Shown here piece after piece: positions 40,101 through 55,100 of a stretch of 64,000 bases of DNA. Each line of letters starts with the position of its first letter. Positions within the stretch are counted from its first letter, which is position 1. The DNA lies in NCBI GenBank assembly GCA_036874045.1, contig CM072342.1, positions 2,378,501 through 2,442,500 on the forward strand, given 5' to 3'. The notes beneath the pieces were generated by a model, which was given only the letters and a program-made list of their open reading frames with translations, was not told the DNA's origin and made no database searches. Made by a program: the position numbers and the translations under genes. This stretch comes from Cymodocea nodosa. Lineage: Eukaryota; Streptophyta; Magnoliopsida; Alismatales; Cymodoceaceae.

Positions 40101-43100
40101 TTGCACACCTATTTCTTCTGTCTGAGTTACAAAATTATGTTCTCTTTTCCTTCTGCAATTACTATCTAGTTGACTATCTCAGATATGGTTTGTATTAGGG
40201 AAATGTATTTGTTCTTAAATGAATGATTTCTGTATCTGTTGGTTCTGCATGTTCCTTGGCCTTATATGAATCCTACATGGTGTGTGAACTTGCAATGCAT
40301 TTTATGCCTTTTTTTTAAAGTTTAAATTGTTTTTGTGTTAAAATATGATTGTGAGTCCACAATATTTGTCTCCTAAAATCTGTGAAGTATATAAGATTGT
40401 GACAGATTTAATACTTCCCTTCCATTTCCAAATTGATTCCTTTTTATATTTCACATGTTGTAACACCTAAAGAAAGACCATGATATTGATACAACCATTT
40501 TGTACAGGTTTTACAGGGTTTAGATGTAGCTGCATCATGTGTGGATGATATGGATGAGTGGCTGCGTATTTTCAATTTGAAACTTAGGCATATGAGAGAG
40601 GACATTGCATCGGTAAATGGCCAACTATGATGCATTATTTTTTTTGAAAAGTAAATGGTGAATCTCATTAAAATGGTGATGCATCAGATTATCAGTAGTG
40701 GCATAATTGTAATTTTCCAAAAAGTAATGACATTAAAAAAGATTAGCAAAAAAGGATGAAAGTATTTTTGCAATTCTTCATAGGTTGATCAATGTCATGT
40801 GCTTAGGACATGGAAGGCAAACCAATAATCTCATATGAGATTGTACTTTTAAGGACAAATGGTAGTATCATATAGAAGTTGTCATTCATAATTAGCACAT
40901 ATGTTGTTTTTTACTTTTTGAGAAGGATAAGGGTGATTTCTATAAATATAAAAAGTAGCCAGCAACAAAATTGATCAAGAAGATCAACACCCTCACAATC
41001 CCAGAAAAAGACACCGGATCACAAGAAGAGCAGCACCCAAACACAAAACTATAAAATACAATTGTAACACTACAGGACTATATTAACAATTGTCCCCAAG
41101 TCTTGTTTAGAATAGAAACTTGAGCTACAATGCTTCCCATATCACATTGCTTGTCGTTGAAAATTATGTCATCTCTACCTTTCCACAAACTCCAAAAAAT
41201 ACTATGTATTATTCCTTGGATTGATCTTTTCTTTGCTGTGGTTATTTTGTCCTTCCATAATATTTGAGATGCATTTAGAGGATCACTTCTGGACATGGGT
41301 TGCAAGCCACCTTCCAGGAACTGCTGAGAAGCCTTTGACCACACCTCCCCGCTAAAAGTGCAGGAAAAGAACAAGTGATCCTCCTCTGGAGCTAGGCCAC
41401 AAAGAACACACGCCAGATCTGTTAAACCAGCCCACTTGCTCCTATACCTTTTTGCCATCACCCCCTTCCATGCATGAGTAGCCACACAAATGCCTTGATC
41501 TTCACCAGCAAAAGTCCTTTCTGCACCACAGTGAAAGCTGGCCATCTGTGCCCTCCATTTGGTTACAACAAACTATTGGCATTTCTTCACTGTACAACCA
41601 GTCTCACCCACATTAACCCTGCATTTGGTTGCAAGTAGCACATAATGTTATATGATCCTTAGCTGAATTTGCATGATTTTGCATATAAAAATTTGTTCAT
41701 TTTTATTTTCACACTAATGATCATCTAAATTACCTGGCATGCAGTTTAAATTTTTTAATGAAATTCACGTTATTTCATGTCAACATGGTTATAACACTTA
41801 TGTGCACCAGTAATAGCATTGTCTTTGTTCTTAAGTTAATATGTACTACCTTGTGGATGCCCTAGATTGAATCTCGTAACAATAGACTGGAGACACAGTC
41901 TGTAAACAACAAGGCCCTTATTGAGGAACTTGATAAGCTACTTGAGCATTTACGTGTTCCTCCAGAGGTACTTTATGGACAAATGCATTTTAGAATCTGA
42001 AAATTTCTTGCATTTCAGCAAGTCAGTTCTTTGGAACTTTGTTAGATTCTATGACTATAAATTTATGATTGCAGTTTGCAGCATCTTTGAGTGGGGGTTC
42101 TTTTGACGAGGCACGGATGCTAAAAAATGTTGAAGCTTGTGAGTGGTTAACTGGTGCCATACGTGCACTTGAAGCTCCAAATCTGGATCCCTGCTATGCA
42201 AACATGCGAGCTGTATGTTGTCATTATTTACTTTTTTCCATTTTGTGGAATTGAAATCTGAACATTTGCTTGTGAGACCACCAGGGACTACCAAAATAGG
42301 TCACTGAATAGGTAGTTCTTCCATGTATGTTATTATCGACCCTATTTTATCTTGAAGATCAATAGATGTTCTCGAGGTTATTAAGGTGCCAAGGTGCCTA
42401 GGTGGTAAATATATATATTTTATTTGAAAAAATGTATATTTATTGTTATTTATATATTTTTATGTATATTAATAATTAAAAATACATTAATAAATAGTGT
42501 AAACTCATAAAAATGTGTAAAAAACTAACACAACAATACTATGTTTAAAAGTCACAACTTATGATAAAAGTTAGTGCTCTGCAGGCAGACATTTTATTTT
42601 TATTACATTGCAAAAAGTCCCTCTCTGGGAGCTTTCCGCTCAATTACATTTAATTTGTGGCAAAATACTGGTAAAGATACTAAGATAGGAAAAATGAATC
42701 TTCTCCATGAAACATTTCTATAATAGGTGAGGGAAAAACGACTGGAACTAGAAAAATTGAAGAACACATTTGTTCGACTGGCTTCTGAGTTCTTGAGGAA
42801 CTACTTTTCAAGTCTGGTGGATTTTATGATAAGTGACAAGAGCTATTTTTCACAGGTAATGTTACATCTATTGTCATCATGAGCAAACATATCAGGCTAT
42901 TTAAGAAAAAAGAAATAAATAAGCTATGCAATTAAAACTTCAATATTGCCTTCTGTGTTTGTAAATGCAGAGAGGACAGTTGAAGAGACCTGATCATGCT
43001 GACTTGAGGTACAAATGCAGGACTTATGCACGACTTTTGTTGCACTTAAAGGTGGATTATTTGTAAACTAGCCTTTTCTAAACTTTTCTTTTTTGTCATA

Positions 43101-46100
43101 CTTTACCATTTGAAGCCCTTATTCCTTGTGATGAAATTCCAGAGTCTTGACAAGACCTGCTTGGGCCCTCTTAGGAAAGCTTATTGCCACTCTCTTAATC
43201 TATTACTTCGTCGAGAGGTTTGGTTGAACTTCTTTCTCTAAAATGGCTTGATAAGTTATACATAATAGTTTTTTATTTCAGTATTAGAAAATTTTTCCCT
43301 ATGGTCAGCCTTGACAAAACAGTAATGATACTCTATTGTGACTTAGATTTCATGAGTTTGAATCTTAGAAAATAATATTTGCATGATTGCTTCATTACAT
43401 TTTCCTACAATAAAGGAAAGACGTTGGTACCTCTCTAAATGTTCTTCCTTTTTTTATGTATATTTGAAATGCTATCCAGTAATTTCTGAAAAAAGCCCTT
43501 CCTGCAAAGCTTGTTCTTGATTTTTCTCTTCAGCCTTATATTCCCTCAGATAGAGGTGTATGTAATATGCTGCAGCCAGGGCCATGTCTTTTCCGGCCAG
43601 ACCCAACGTTGCTAGGCATGTGCTCAGTCTACCTTTTGGCCTTTGATTAATCAGGATGACTCTAGGCCATTCTGGCCCTTTTTTACATTTTATTAATGTA
43701 CAAACTAGGTTAATTAATTGAAAGTAAGAAGTAACAAGGGTATAAATACCCTGGACAAGAAGAGGATCCATTTAACCATTTAACTTAAATGAATCCTCCA
43801 TATTACAAAGAATATAAACACTAACACTTCCCCTCAAGTTGCAGCATAGACATCAAACATGTTCAACTTGTTACATAGTTTATCAAACAACCCAATCCTA
43901 ACTCCTTTAGTGAAAATGTCAGCCACTTGATCTTTAGAGCAGGTGAAGGGTGTAGAAATAACTCGCTTGAACACACTGTCTCTAATGAAATGACAATCCA
44001 CTTCAATATGTTTAGTTCTCTCATGAAAGATGCAGTTGCTGGTAATGTGGATAGCGGCTTGGTTATCACAAAACATAGACATTGGAGAGTGAACTTCAAC
44101 ACCAAACTCTCTGAGTAAAGCTTTGAGCCAAATCAACTCAGAGGTAGTTTGGGACATGGCCTTATATTCAACTTCTGCACTAGACTTAGAAACTACATTT
44201 TGCTTTTTGCTTCTCCACGCAACCAAATTTCCTCCAACATAAGTGCAAAAATTAGAGGTTGACTTCCTAGTTGCCCTGTTGCTTGCATATCTAGCATCTG
44301 AATAACCTTCAACCTGAAGGTGACTATGCTTATTGTATAGAAGTCCTTTTCCTAGTGTCTTCTTAAGGTAGGCAAAAACTCGTATCACACCTTGCCAATG
44401 AATGACCTTAAAAGCATGCATAAACTAAGGAGATTGACAACAAAGGTAATGTTTGGCCTAGTATTGGTGAGATAGATTAGTTTTCTCACAAGTCTTTTAT
44501 ATTTTGTTGGATCTTCGTAAGATTGAGAGTCATCCTACCAGAACAGATGATTCTGCTCAATGGGAGTGCTCTCAAGTTTACATTCTTCAATTCCTATCTC
44601 ATTGAGCAAGTCAAGAACATATTTCCTTGGGGACAGAGAGAGAGAGAGAGTCCTTGGAGTAAGCAAACTCTATACCTAGAAAATATCGAAGTTTGCCTAT
44701 ATCTTTGGTAGCAAAGTGAGATAGAAGGAAATGTTTTGTCTTCAATGTCCTATATGTCATCCCCTGTGAGGAGTATATCAACACTACTAAAATAATTATG
44801 CCCTATGTGGCCTTCTTAATGAAGAGTGATGGGTCAACTCGATAGTTGTCAAACTCACCACTCTACATCACATTGCTGAACCTGTCAAACCATGCCTTAG
44901 GTCTTTGCTTCAAGCCATAAATAGCCTTGTTGAGTAAGCACACATCAGACTCCCCTTGAGCAGCATATCTGGGAGGTTGCTCCATGAAGACCTGCTCCTC
45001 AAGATCACCATATAGAAAAATATTCTTGATATCAAGTTGGGAAACAGTCTAAGACTGATTGATGGCCAAGGACATGAGAACACGAATAAAATCGAGGTGT
45101 GCCACTGGAGAAAAGGTCTCGGAGTAATTGAGGTCAAACGCCTAGGAGAAGTCATGAGCAACAAGGTGAGCCTTGTAGTGTGCCACGTTGCCATCAGGAT
45201 GTTGCTTGATAGTGTAGACTTATCGGTAGGAAACAATGTTAACCCCTCTAGGACATAGAATAAGATCTCATGTGCCTCGAGAGAGCAAGGCCTCCATCTT
45301 CTCATCCATAACTGCCTTCCAGTGAGGAAACTAGAGTACCTCATGATGATCCTTAGGTAAAGACTCAGTGACAATGGAAAAAGCCAGGCTGCGAAAAGTG
45401 TCATTGAAACGAGCATAAGAAGTAACATTAAAGAGGGGATGTAGAGTACAAGAATGAGTATCTTTTCGGAGGGTAATGGGTAATTCACTAGAGGTGGTGG
45501 GTAAGGACTCACAGGCAGAGGCCAAGGAGAGGTTGGGAGCAACTAGAATCAGGGGCGTCTGACGATGATAAACCTACAAGGGAGGTGGCACATGGACATC
45601 TGACACAGACAACTCATTAGAATGAGTGGGATGATCAAGCTCGACAAGCGTAAAAAGAGGAAGAAGAGTCTGCTCCATAGGAGGGGAATCTGAAATATTA
45701 GAGGAGAAGTAGGACTCACCCTTAAAAAAGGTGACATCCATGGAGACGAAGTATTGGTGAGAGAGAGGGTGAAAAACTCAATACCTCTTTTGAGTGTAGG
45801 AGTAAGCAACAAAGAGACACTTGATGACACAAGGAGATAATTTATCCAGATTGAGTGACAAGTCGTGGACAAACCCAACACAACCAAAAACTTGTGGAGA
45901 AACAGGAAAATGGTCTGATGTGGAGAAGAGTCTGTGGAGAAGAATGACACCACTCAATGGAGTGAAAGACATGTGGTTTATGAGATAGACAACAGTGAGA
46001 ATAGCATCAACCCACAAGTATTTGGGAACATGCATATGAAGCATTAGAGTGCGGGCAACATCAAGAACATGATGATGCTTGTGCTTAGCAACCCCATTTT

Positions 46101-49100
46101 GGGAGGAGGTATGAGAACAAGAGGTTTGGTGAACAATCCCAAGAGAAGAACACACATCTTGAAAATCATGCTGAAGAAATTCAAGAGCATTATCAGTATG
46201 CAAGATTTTAGGACAAGTAGAGAATTGATTTTTAATTTCAGCAATGAAGTTTTTAAACACTAACAATACATCATAACGAGTATTTAGAAGATACACCCAA
46301 GATACACGAGTGTGGTCATCAATGAAAATAACATAATAACGATGATCACTAACAGAAATAACCTGACTGAGACCCTAAACATCACAGTGAATGAAATCAA
46401 ACAAAGAGACCGAGGAAGCAAGACACACACATTTGAAGGACACACACTAATCTAAGGAAGAGCTTTATGTAGCTTTTACAAAGAAGGATGACCAAGACGC
46501 GAGTGTTAGCGATGAGATAAGTCTATCGATGTCATGCAAGCTACTAATCCTTGAGGAACATCATCGCAGACTAGATAATACACCCCAGTTGTATGCTACT
46601 TACGCCTCAATCCAATCCTCTTCTTTGTTTGCAAGTCTTAAAAGGTACAATGAAAAGGAAAGAAATGAATTGAGCAAGATAATTGGACAGTTATGGTACT
46701 AATGGACAATAGGTTGAAAGATAACTCAGGAACATAAAGGACATTGTTCAACTATATCTGAGAGAAGACTTGAATCTCCCATTGACTAGATACATGGTAT
46801 GAACGACTATCAGTAATAATGACAGTGGATTTGTCATGAAAGGTAGAAAGTCGCTCAAATAAAGACTAAGTACTTGATATATGGGAGGAGGCGCCAAAGT
46901 CGATAACTAAACTATCATCATGAGTGGCAGCAAGGGCAGTAGAGGAGATACCTGAAGGAGCGAAGGCTTAAGCCCGCAGAGCAGTGGATTTGATGTCACG
47001 AGCCTGAATGAAATGATTATAGTTATCTTGTGAGATAGTGACAGTAGGGCCAGATATAAGTAGGGGCTCAATGCTAGGAGTCTCAGTAGTGAGATGGGCG
47101 ACAAGCAGCTTGCCAAATTTGTCCTAGCATTTCTCAAACTGGTGTCTTAGTTTGCCGCACCATTGGCACTTGAGACATTGTCGAGTAGTGGATCATCCAC
47201 TCGCCCCTTTGCTAAAGCTGGAACTACGACCCTCCTCAGTAGCAAGGGCAGATTGATTAGAAACAGGAGCAGACAACTTTGATGGAGTGGAGACCCGAAG
47301 AGCATGAGAAAATGTCTCATCCAAATCTGGCAGTGTCACCACCTAAAATGGAGCCTCAGATTTGAGAGGCAACAGTGGGTTTGAGGCTGGTCAGATAGGC
47401 AGCAACAACTAACTCCTCACGATGACGAACGGAAGTAGCCAGATCGGCAGAAGGAGGTTGAGAAAGATTGAGCTCATTAATGAGCCCATGAATATAAGTG
47501 TAGTGCTCCTGGCAAGTTTGATTGCCCTGTTTGGCTTGAAACAATTGCTCATAGATTTGAAAAACCTTGGAGATGTTATTTTGATGACCATAGATACAAT
47601 GGAGATTGTCCCATATACGTTTAGCGGGATGTAACTTGAAAACTCCTTGAGCAACAGAAGGTTTCATGTTAGACAACATCCAGGACATAATGGCAGAGTC
47701 ATTTGCCAATCAGTCTTCATAAATAATATCCTTGTCATCGGGAGGTAGGCAAAGGAGATGGCGACGCTAGCGGTGCGCCATTACCATAGTCTCAAAACTT
47801 TGTGCCCAATGCACATAGTTGTTGCCGTTTAACCTTTCAGAAATGCCAATGAACTTGGTAAGGAAAAGATCTTGCGTCGCCATTGACGGTGTGAGTCAGA
47901 GAGCCACAAGGTTAAGGGAATCGACAGTAATGAAAAACAACTGAAAATAGGACGACACTGAAAAAAAAACTTTAATGGATGTGACTGTCGTGATACATGT
48001 TGCCCAACATCAGACTGCTTGGACAGATTGCTCGGTGGAACTAGGTTGAGTCTACTGGTAGTGCCTGTGCATCACTGTATGAGTGTAACTTCAATGGAGG
48101 AGCTCGCAACTAGGAGGAACGTGGATAGCTGTTGGCAGGTTGGTGGAACAAGAGAAACTTGTGATCAGGAAATTGCGGAATAGGATGGGCGGACTGGTGG
48201 AAAAAAAATCGTCGAGAAACTAGGCACAGTGGAAGAGTTCATGGAAACTTGGCGGAAGATGCACGACGGAAGAAAGCTCACCGAAAGACCCGAGGCACGG
48301 GGGAAGACCTTGCCATGGTTGGAGGAGCCATCACAGAAGACGATAGGCGGATCACCGCATGAGGATGCTTGCAATTGGATTGGCGGTGACGGTGGCAGGT
48401 GACGGTGGCTGCAAACGATGACGGCAGATGGTGACCGGAGGAGGAGGGTGGGGGTGGTGGGAGGAGTTTAACCTAGGCTACTGATACCATATACAAACTA
48501 GGTTAATTAATTGAAAGTAAGAAGTAACAAGGATATAAATATCTTAGACAAGAGGAAGATCCATTTAACTTAAATGGATCCTCTATATTACAAAGAACAT
48601 AAACACTAACAATTAAAATTGTAAAAAACTTTTAAAACGTAATTAAATTAATCTTCTTGCTGAGATAAATATTTAAATACATAGATGACACCTACAACAC
48701 AATTAAAAAGTGGTTTGCAATAATTAATAAGTTAATATACTAATAATATGACACTAAAATCAAAAAATAATAAATATTTTAATCGAACCAATTACTCTTA
48801 TTTTTTATGTTCCATTCATGTCACTTTCACCTATTCAAATTGAATGATTCTATCCTTGATCACCTGGACAATATTGACAAAGTGGAACATCGTAATGAGA
48901 TACATGATTTACTTGCTTTAGTACTTTGTGAATATCATGTAGGAGTATGGAGCTTAAATCTAATAATGAGTAAAATAATTGCAAAGATATAAATTCTTCA
49001 GTTAAATCTTGGCCCAAAAAAATCCATTCAATGAACCAAAGTTCAAAAATCTTATATCATTAGATCCATGTCATTGAAGAGAAGATGAATTTGAGAATGA

Positions 49101-52100
49101 TGTTTGTTGAGAATGTGAGAACTACGTATCGAGAGATAGAGATTAGACCAAGGCACCATTTACTTCAGCTTATAAAGTGCATTTTTTTGTCAAAAGTCTT
49201 ATTCCTCTGTAAAGGTGAAATAATGGGTGGAGAAGGAAATGAAAAAGGTGTTAGTGGTGGTCCAAGGACCAATGGCTAGAATTTCAACTGTTGACTCAGG
49301 CAAGATGGCTAGGTTGGATGACCCAATCTGCTTGCGTCCATGATATCTAGTATTGTTACATGTATCAGTGAATTTTTGCCAACACGTATTAGTTTTCACA
49401 GGTATTGATTCAATATTTTAGTGTATTTGAAAATACATTGTATTAGATGAAATTTCATTATGCATGACCTAGATCAGCAAGATCGGTCGTCATGGATCAT
49501 TTTTTGAACCTGCACAGGTGTATCAACCAATACACCTGAAATATTGGTTGATACAGATGAGACTGTACTGTATCAGTGCATATCTCATTTCTTCTCTTCT
49601 CTACTTCTGATAATTTTTTCTCTCATCATTTGAGCATCATAACCCTATCTAATAAGCAGATCTCTAGCTGATATCTTCAGTGAAATTTCATAACTTCTTT
49701 AGAATGGTAAAAAATTTAAAGATTTTTTTATCATTCTTATTTGTTATCAATGTGTATTTTGGTGTACACGTGTATTAGTTATTTAGGCATTCTTTTCTTT
49801 TCTCAGGTCTTTATTCAAATCAATGTTTTAGTATTTTCCTTTTTTGTACAGGCCCGTGAATTTGCCAATGAACTTCGTGCTAGTACCAAAGCATTGAGAA
49901 ATCCTACCGTTTGGCCTGAAGCAGGTCCTAACCAAACAACAGGCAATGTGGATACCTCTAATGTTTCTGAAGCATACTCAAAGATGCTTACAATTTTCAT
50001 TCCTCTTCTTGTAGATGAGGTTATCTTTTGATCCAGTCATTTACTAATGCTTAACTTCTTTTGTAAAATAATATTTATGTCTTCTGAACCTTGTGTATAC
50101 AGAGTTCCTTTTTTGCACATTTCATGTGCTTTGAGGTTCCTGCCTTGGTCTCACCTAGTGCTTCTAATGGTAATATATCTGATGGAAACAATGATGATGA
50201 TGATTTAGGAATCATGGATATTGATGAAAATGATGCCTCACCAAGTAACATTCTTCTCTTTCTATGCGCTAGATTTTTTTTTCAACTTTAAACTATGAAA
50301 CTTTTACTGGATTATAAAATTCGTTTCTAGGCAAAAATTCTGTAGAACTGGGTTCAATGAATGAAGCTCTAAAAGAATTGCTCGATGGAATCCAGGTAAA
50401 TTATCCATCTCAAATTTCTTAATTGATATGCCAGCTCATCTCTTTCAGACTGACATTTTATTTTATTATCTATTGCATTTTCGTTTCTTGTTTTTTGGAT
50501 GATTTTCACAGGTTCTGTTGTATTCAACAGCACCCTCTCATATTGAGAGGTTGCTTTAACAATTTTACCTTATTTCCATATAGGAAGACTTTTACGCAGT
50601 GGTAGATTGGGCATCCAAGATTGATCCTTTGCGTTGCATATCCATGCATGGAATAACTGAACGTTATCTTTCTGGTCAAAAGGCTGATGCAGCAGGATTT
50701 GTACGTCTCTTGCTTGATGACCTTGAAACGAGAATCTCAATGCAATTCAGTAAGGTATGACTACTATTTAGTCTGCAGGTTTCTGCAGTGTAATTACAAT
50801 AACAAGATATCTTAATCCCATCTTCCGTTAAGGTCCATTCAAAATTGCTTGACTTGTTAGTTGATACTTATTGATAATGATATCTTATTGCCACTTTGGT
50901 CGAGGAATGGTCAGATGTAAATATGTGCTTTCATTAGTTCAGAGAAGCTGCATGTACCATTCATCTAGGACCACTTGATAATCTCCAAAAGTCCAAACGG
51001 ACTAAGTGAAAATGTAAAATCTGATGTCTCCTTAAATGTGGGTTCTGATAAGTATGTTGAAAATATTTAATGGTAGAAAAATGACCTTGCTTTGATGCAA
51101 TTTAACTTTTTTATCTTTTGTAAATACTTTGGCATGAATAATAACTTTCTTAATGAGAAATGCATTCACCTGTTTTGACCATGCAACCCAAACATTTGGT
51201 TATCACACAATAAGCTTCTATGTTTGCCATTCTTCTCAATGGTATCACAATGTTTGAAAAGTTACCTTTATTGTTCAAAAAAATTAGAAAAATTACAAAT
51301 TAGAACTCTTGTAAAATTTCAGTAGCTGGGAGTCACCCCATCATCTGTGATGTGCGTGGAGCCGAATCCTCTCTCAGCCATCCTCTTTTCATTTCACCCA
51401 CAAATGTACCTATATGTTAGTCTATGGTCTTCATTGATATATCATCTATCACTGCGGGTGACAATGCTCTCATTTTTATTCTGCCATGCGGGGACAGGGT
51501 GAACCCCACCTTGTACCACCTTTGCATAAGATCCTTTGATAATTGATACTGTGATCCTTCCATTCCTCTCTCCTCTGACCTCTCCATTGACATCACATAA
51601 TGTGGATGACATGCCTTCTGTGATCCCTTTATACTTCTGGAACACCCATGAATTCCAGTGGTCTTTCTACAAGTGAATTTTTTCAAGACCATACATACAT
51701 ATTGAGGTAATTTCCTAGTTGCCTAGGTGTGATATGCCTTCTGGGTGAATTTTGTCTCAGTCCTCATCAGATCCGATGATGGATCCAAGAAGGATTGATG
51801 CTGTGGTCTTGTAGATAGGTTTTTAAGGCCTTTTCCTTGAAAAAGCCTTAAATATATTTTTTATGAGACTCTATTGAAACATATAATAATCATATATAAA
51901 ATCATATACTACCTCGGGTGACCAGGTTGACTTGTCATGTGGAATTTGGGTTGCACACTGAGAAATTCGCCCCATATAAATGCTTAATCCACCACACTAC
52001 CCTCACACTCCAGGAGCTGTTAAGCCAATGCTAGATGTCTTGAGAAATAGGAAAAGGTGCATGGCAAATGAGACACCTGGACAACCATTCCTGTGCTTGG

Positions 52101-55100
52101 TTTCCTCAAGTGCCTAGTTGATTATGATGGTGGGAATTGGGACAAGGAGGTGGTTTTGATGGCACAGCAGCTGCTTCACCGCTAATGAGCCTCAAACACT
52201 GATTACGTTGATGCCCAACCCCCTACAAATTTGGCAGAACATAGGATCTTGACAAGCACTCTATGCCCTAAACCATTGCAGTGCAGCCACTGTTTTTGTT
52301 TCCACCACTTCTACCCTCTCTCCACTTTCCTCCCTCTTTCAACCAACCCTCAATTCAGATTCGAAGAAGGGGGCACTTGTGCTCCTGGGAGCCATGTTGG
52401 CCTTTGATGAAGATTGAGACATCAAAAACTTACTAGCACCTGCCTCTATACCTCCTTTTAACTTAGAACCTTGTTGAAAGATGTACAAATTATTTCTAAA
52501 CTAGAATTATGAAGATGTACCTTAGATTCCAAGGGATTCAAACGAAATAGGGTTTTGACTTATACATGGATGGTGATCCTTAAAAGTGAGAATTTTAGAT
52601 GTTTATAATCTGCAAATGATTAATAATGGAGAAATATAGAAAGTGCTATTCATAGAATTAAAGTAGGTTAGATTAAGCAGAGAAATGCATTCATAGTTAT
52701 GTAATTACAACTAAAAAAATTATATAGAACATCTGTTACCTTAATTCGCCTAACTATACTTTCTCACACAAAGTGTTGGGTATTAAATATGAACATATGC
52801 AAAAAGTAGCATAACAGAGATGCAAATGTTTAGATTGATGAGTAATACGATACTTTAAGTGGCAAGAAATGATTTCATTCAAAATAAAATAGAACCTGCA
52901 TCACTTAACGAAAATGAGAGAAAACCATCTTAGATGGTTTATTCATGTCAATAGAAGACCTATTGATATATTTGAAAGGAAATGGAAATTAATAAATTTC
53001 AGTGAAATATAAAATATTTAAAGGACAAAAATTACTCTGTTAGATGCAGGGGAAAAAGTTTAAAATTACATAACCGAAATATAATGATAGATTAGAATAG
53101 ATAGAGGAAATGATTCATGTTGTAACCTGTCACCCTACATAATGAGGTTAAGGAATTGGCTGTTATTCTTGTTGTATGATATTATTAAGAAGCATTGTAT
53201 GCTTGCATAGGTAATGCATTGTTGTGCATGCTCACGTCTCTTGAAGTTTTCTACATGAAGAGGTTTTTCTTGAAAAATTAAAACTGCACATTGCTTTTCC
53301 AGTTTGTCGATGAGGCTTGTCATCAAATTGAGAGGAGTGAACGCAATGTGAGGCAAATGGATGTCATTCCAAGGTAAGACATCCAGCATGTAAAAATTTT
53401 AATGCCTGAAGCTCGTTTTATTAATATCTTCATTGCATATATTTTCTTTATGACATTTTTATAAAAGTGTTTTAAAGCTTTCTTGTAGATTGGATAGAAA
53501 TGAATGGGAAGAAGTAAATACATAAGAAATTGGTGGAGGTGGATTAATTTCGTTAGCAAACATAAAGTTTTTACATATAGAGACTACATAGAAAAGGCAA
53601 ATACAATTTAAGCAATGTAAGTCTAAACTCACAACAATAATCTTAATTTATTATTTACTCTAACACTCCCTTAAGTTAAAACATTCAGAAAGGTTCACCA
53701 AATTTTTTGCATCCCTCAACCATATGCAATGGATGGGTCATTGCCAACATAACATGAAGAATGATTTTCTGACAGTCCTGACAACCAATGGATTGTCTCA
53801 TAAAGCTCCACTAAGCACTGTTGCAAATAAACAGGCAGACATGGGCAAGTATGACATAATTTGCGGATGGTTTCCTTATGCTTCTTTGATGATATTAATA
53901 AAGTTTTCTTCTTTCATTGAGTAGCATAATTTTTTTTTCTCTGAACTTCAACCATCTTAGTAAGCCCTAAAAAAACTAAATCATGCATAATTATATTAGC
54001 TGCTTAGAATATATTGTTATATATTGAATTTGTAAGTGTTTTCTTAAACAAGTTCATGGTATCTTCAGCATTATATTTGATGTCTTGTATTGATTTTTTA
54101 AATTCCTATGTAGTCCTATTTTGGACCTTTTCTGTATTTCGCTGTCAAATATGTTGAGTGTTTTGTTACCTGCAGATTTGCAGCTCTTGCAACACGCATG
54201 GAGCAATATATCCAGGGACACTCCAGGGATTTGGTTGATCAGGCTTACACAAAAATAGTGAGTGACATCTTCAACTTCGTTCTATGGGTGCCACTTTTAT
54301 TATCCTTACTCTTATCATAAATGAGCTTGTAGAATAATCCCACTTCTGTTGACCGTTGCCTATAAATGATGCCTCAGAAAGTTGTTGAATGCCTTAACCT
54401 AACCAGCTAAGATTTTGATCAAGATACTATTTATTGAATATTTTAACCCAATCAATTGAAGAAAAGACAGGATGTGAATAGAAATGGAAGTTAATTAATT
54501 CAACAAGATCACCATCATGTTCTGAACTATTTGTGGAATGGATAATACTATGGTACTGTTGATATTTTGTAATTTATTAGGTTTGTGAATCTTTAAGTCT
54601 ACATACAATTTGACTTATCAAACCCCACATTGGTGAGAACTTCGCTTATTGAATCTGAAAACTGAATGTTGTGATCTCCTTGGCAGGTTTGTGTAATGTT
54701 TTCAAGTCTAGAGAGAATTGCCCAAAGCGACCAAAGATCTCCAGATATTGTACTTTTAGAGAACTATGCAGCATTCCAGAACAGGTAACAAGTTATTCAA
54801 TATCTTTTATGTAGATATCTATATGCATTTTTCATTTTTGCTATTTTTTTTGCTTTTGGGCCTAAATTGCTTTCTGAAAGAGCTATTTATGGTAAGCTGA
54901 TAGAATTTCCTACTTTGTGCAGTCTTTATGATCTAGCCAATGTTGTGCCTACGCTTGCAAAGTTCTATCATCAAGCAAGTGAAGCATATGAACAGGCTTG
55001 TTCACGCCATATTTCTGCAATAATTTATAGTGTAGGCGCATCTGTTCTTTTTCTTTGTTATGCCCCAAATGTAAAAGTTAGTACATTGTATCAAAAGTTC

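Larger units (their letters stand above)
43697..48611 (-). mobile_element. Ty1/Copia LTR retrotransposon fossil, element 1, in SEC3 intron 13
   Basis: A structurally complete but broken Copia copy lying antisense to SEC3. Short LTRs: 43697-43826 (130 bp) and 48490-48611 (122 bp), starting TGTTAGTG on the minus strand. They are flanked by a perfect 5-bp duplication ATTAA (43692-43696 and 48612-48616). The primer-binding site TGGTATCAG (48481-48489) directly adjoins the 5' LTR and matches initiator Met tRNA; a polypurine tract TTGAGGGGAAG adjoins the 3' LTR. In element order: gag with retroviral-type UBN2 segment (about 47.9-47.1 kb), integrase (about 46.4-45.7 kb), reverse transcriptase (about 45.5-44.5 kb) and RNase H (about 44.4-43.8 kb). 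The coding part has roughly ten breaks. The LTRs differ at about ten positions (near 8 per cent), implying a few million years. Confidence 0.95.
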
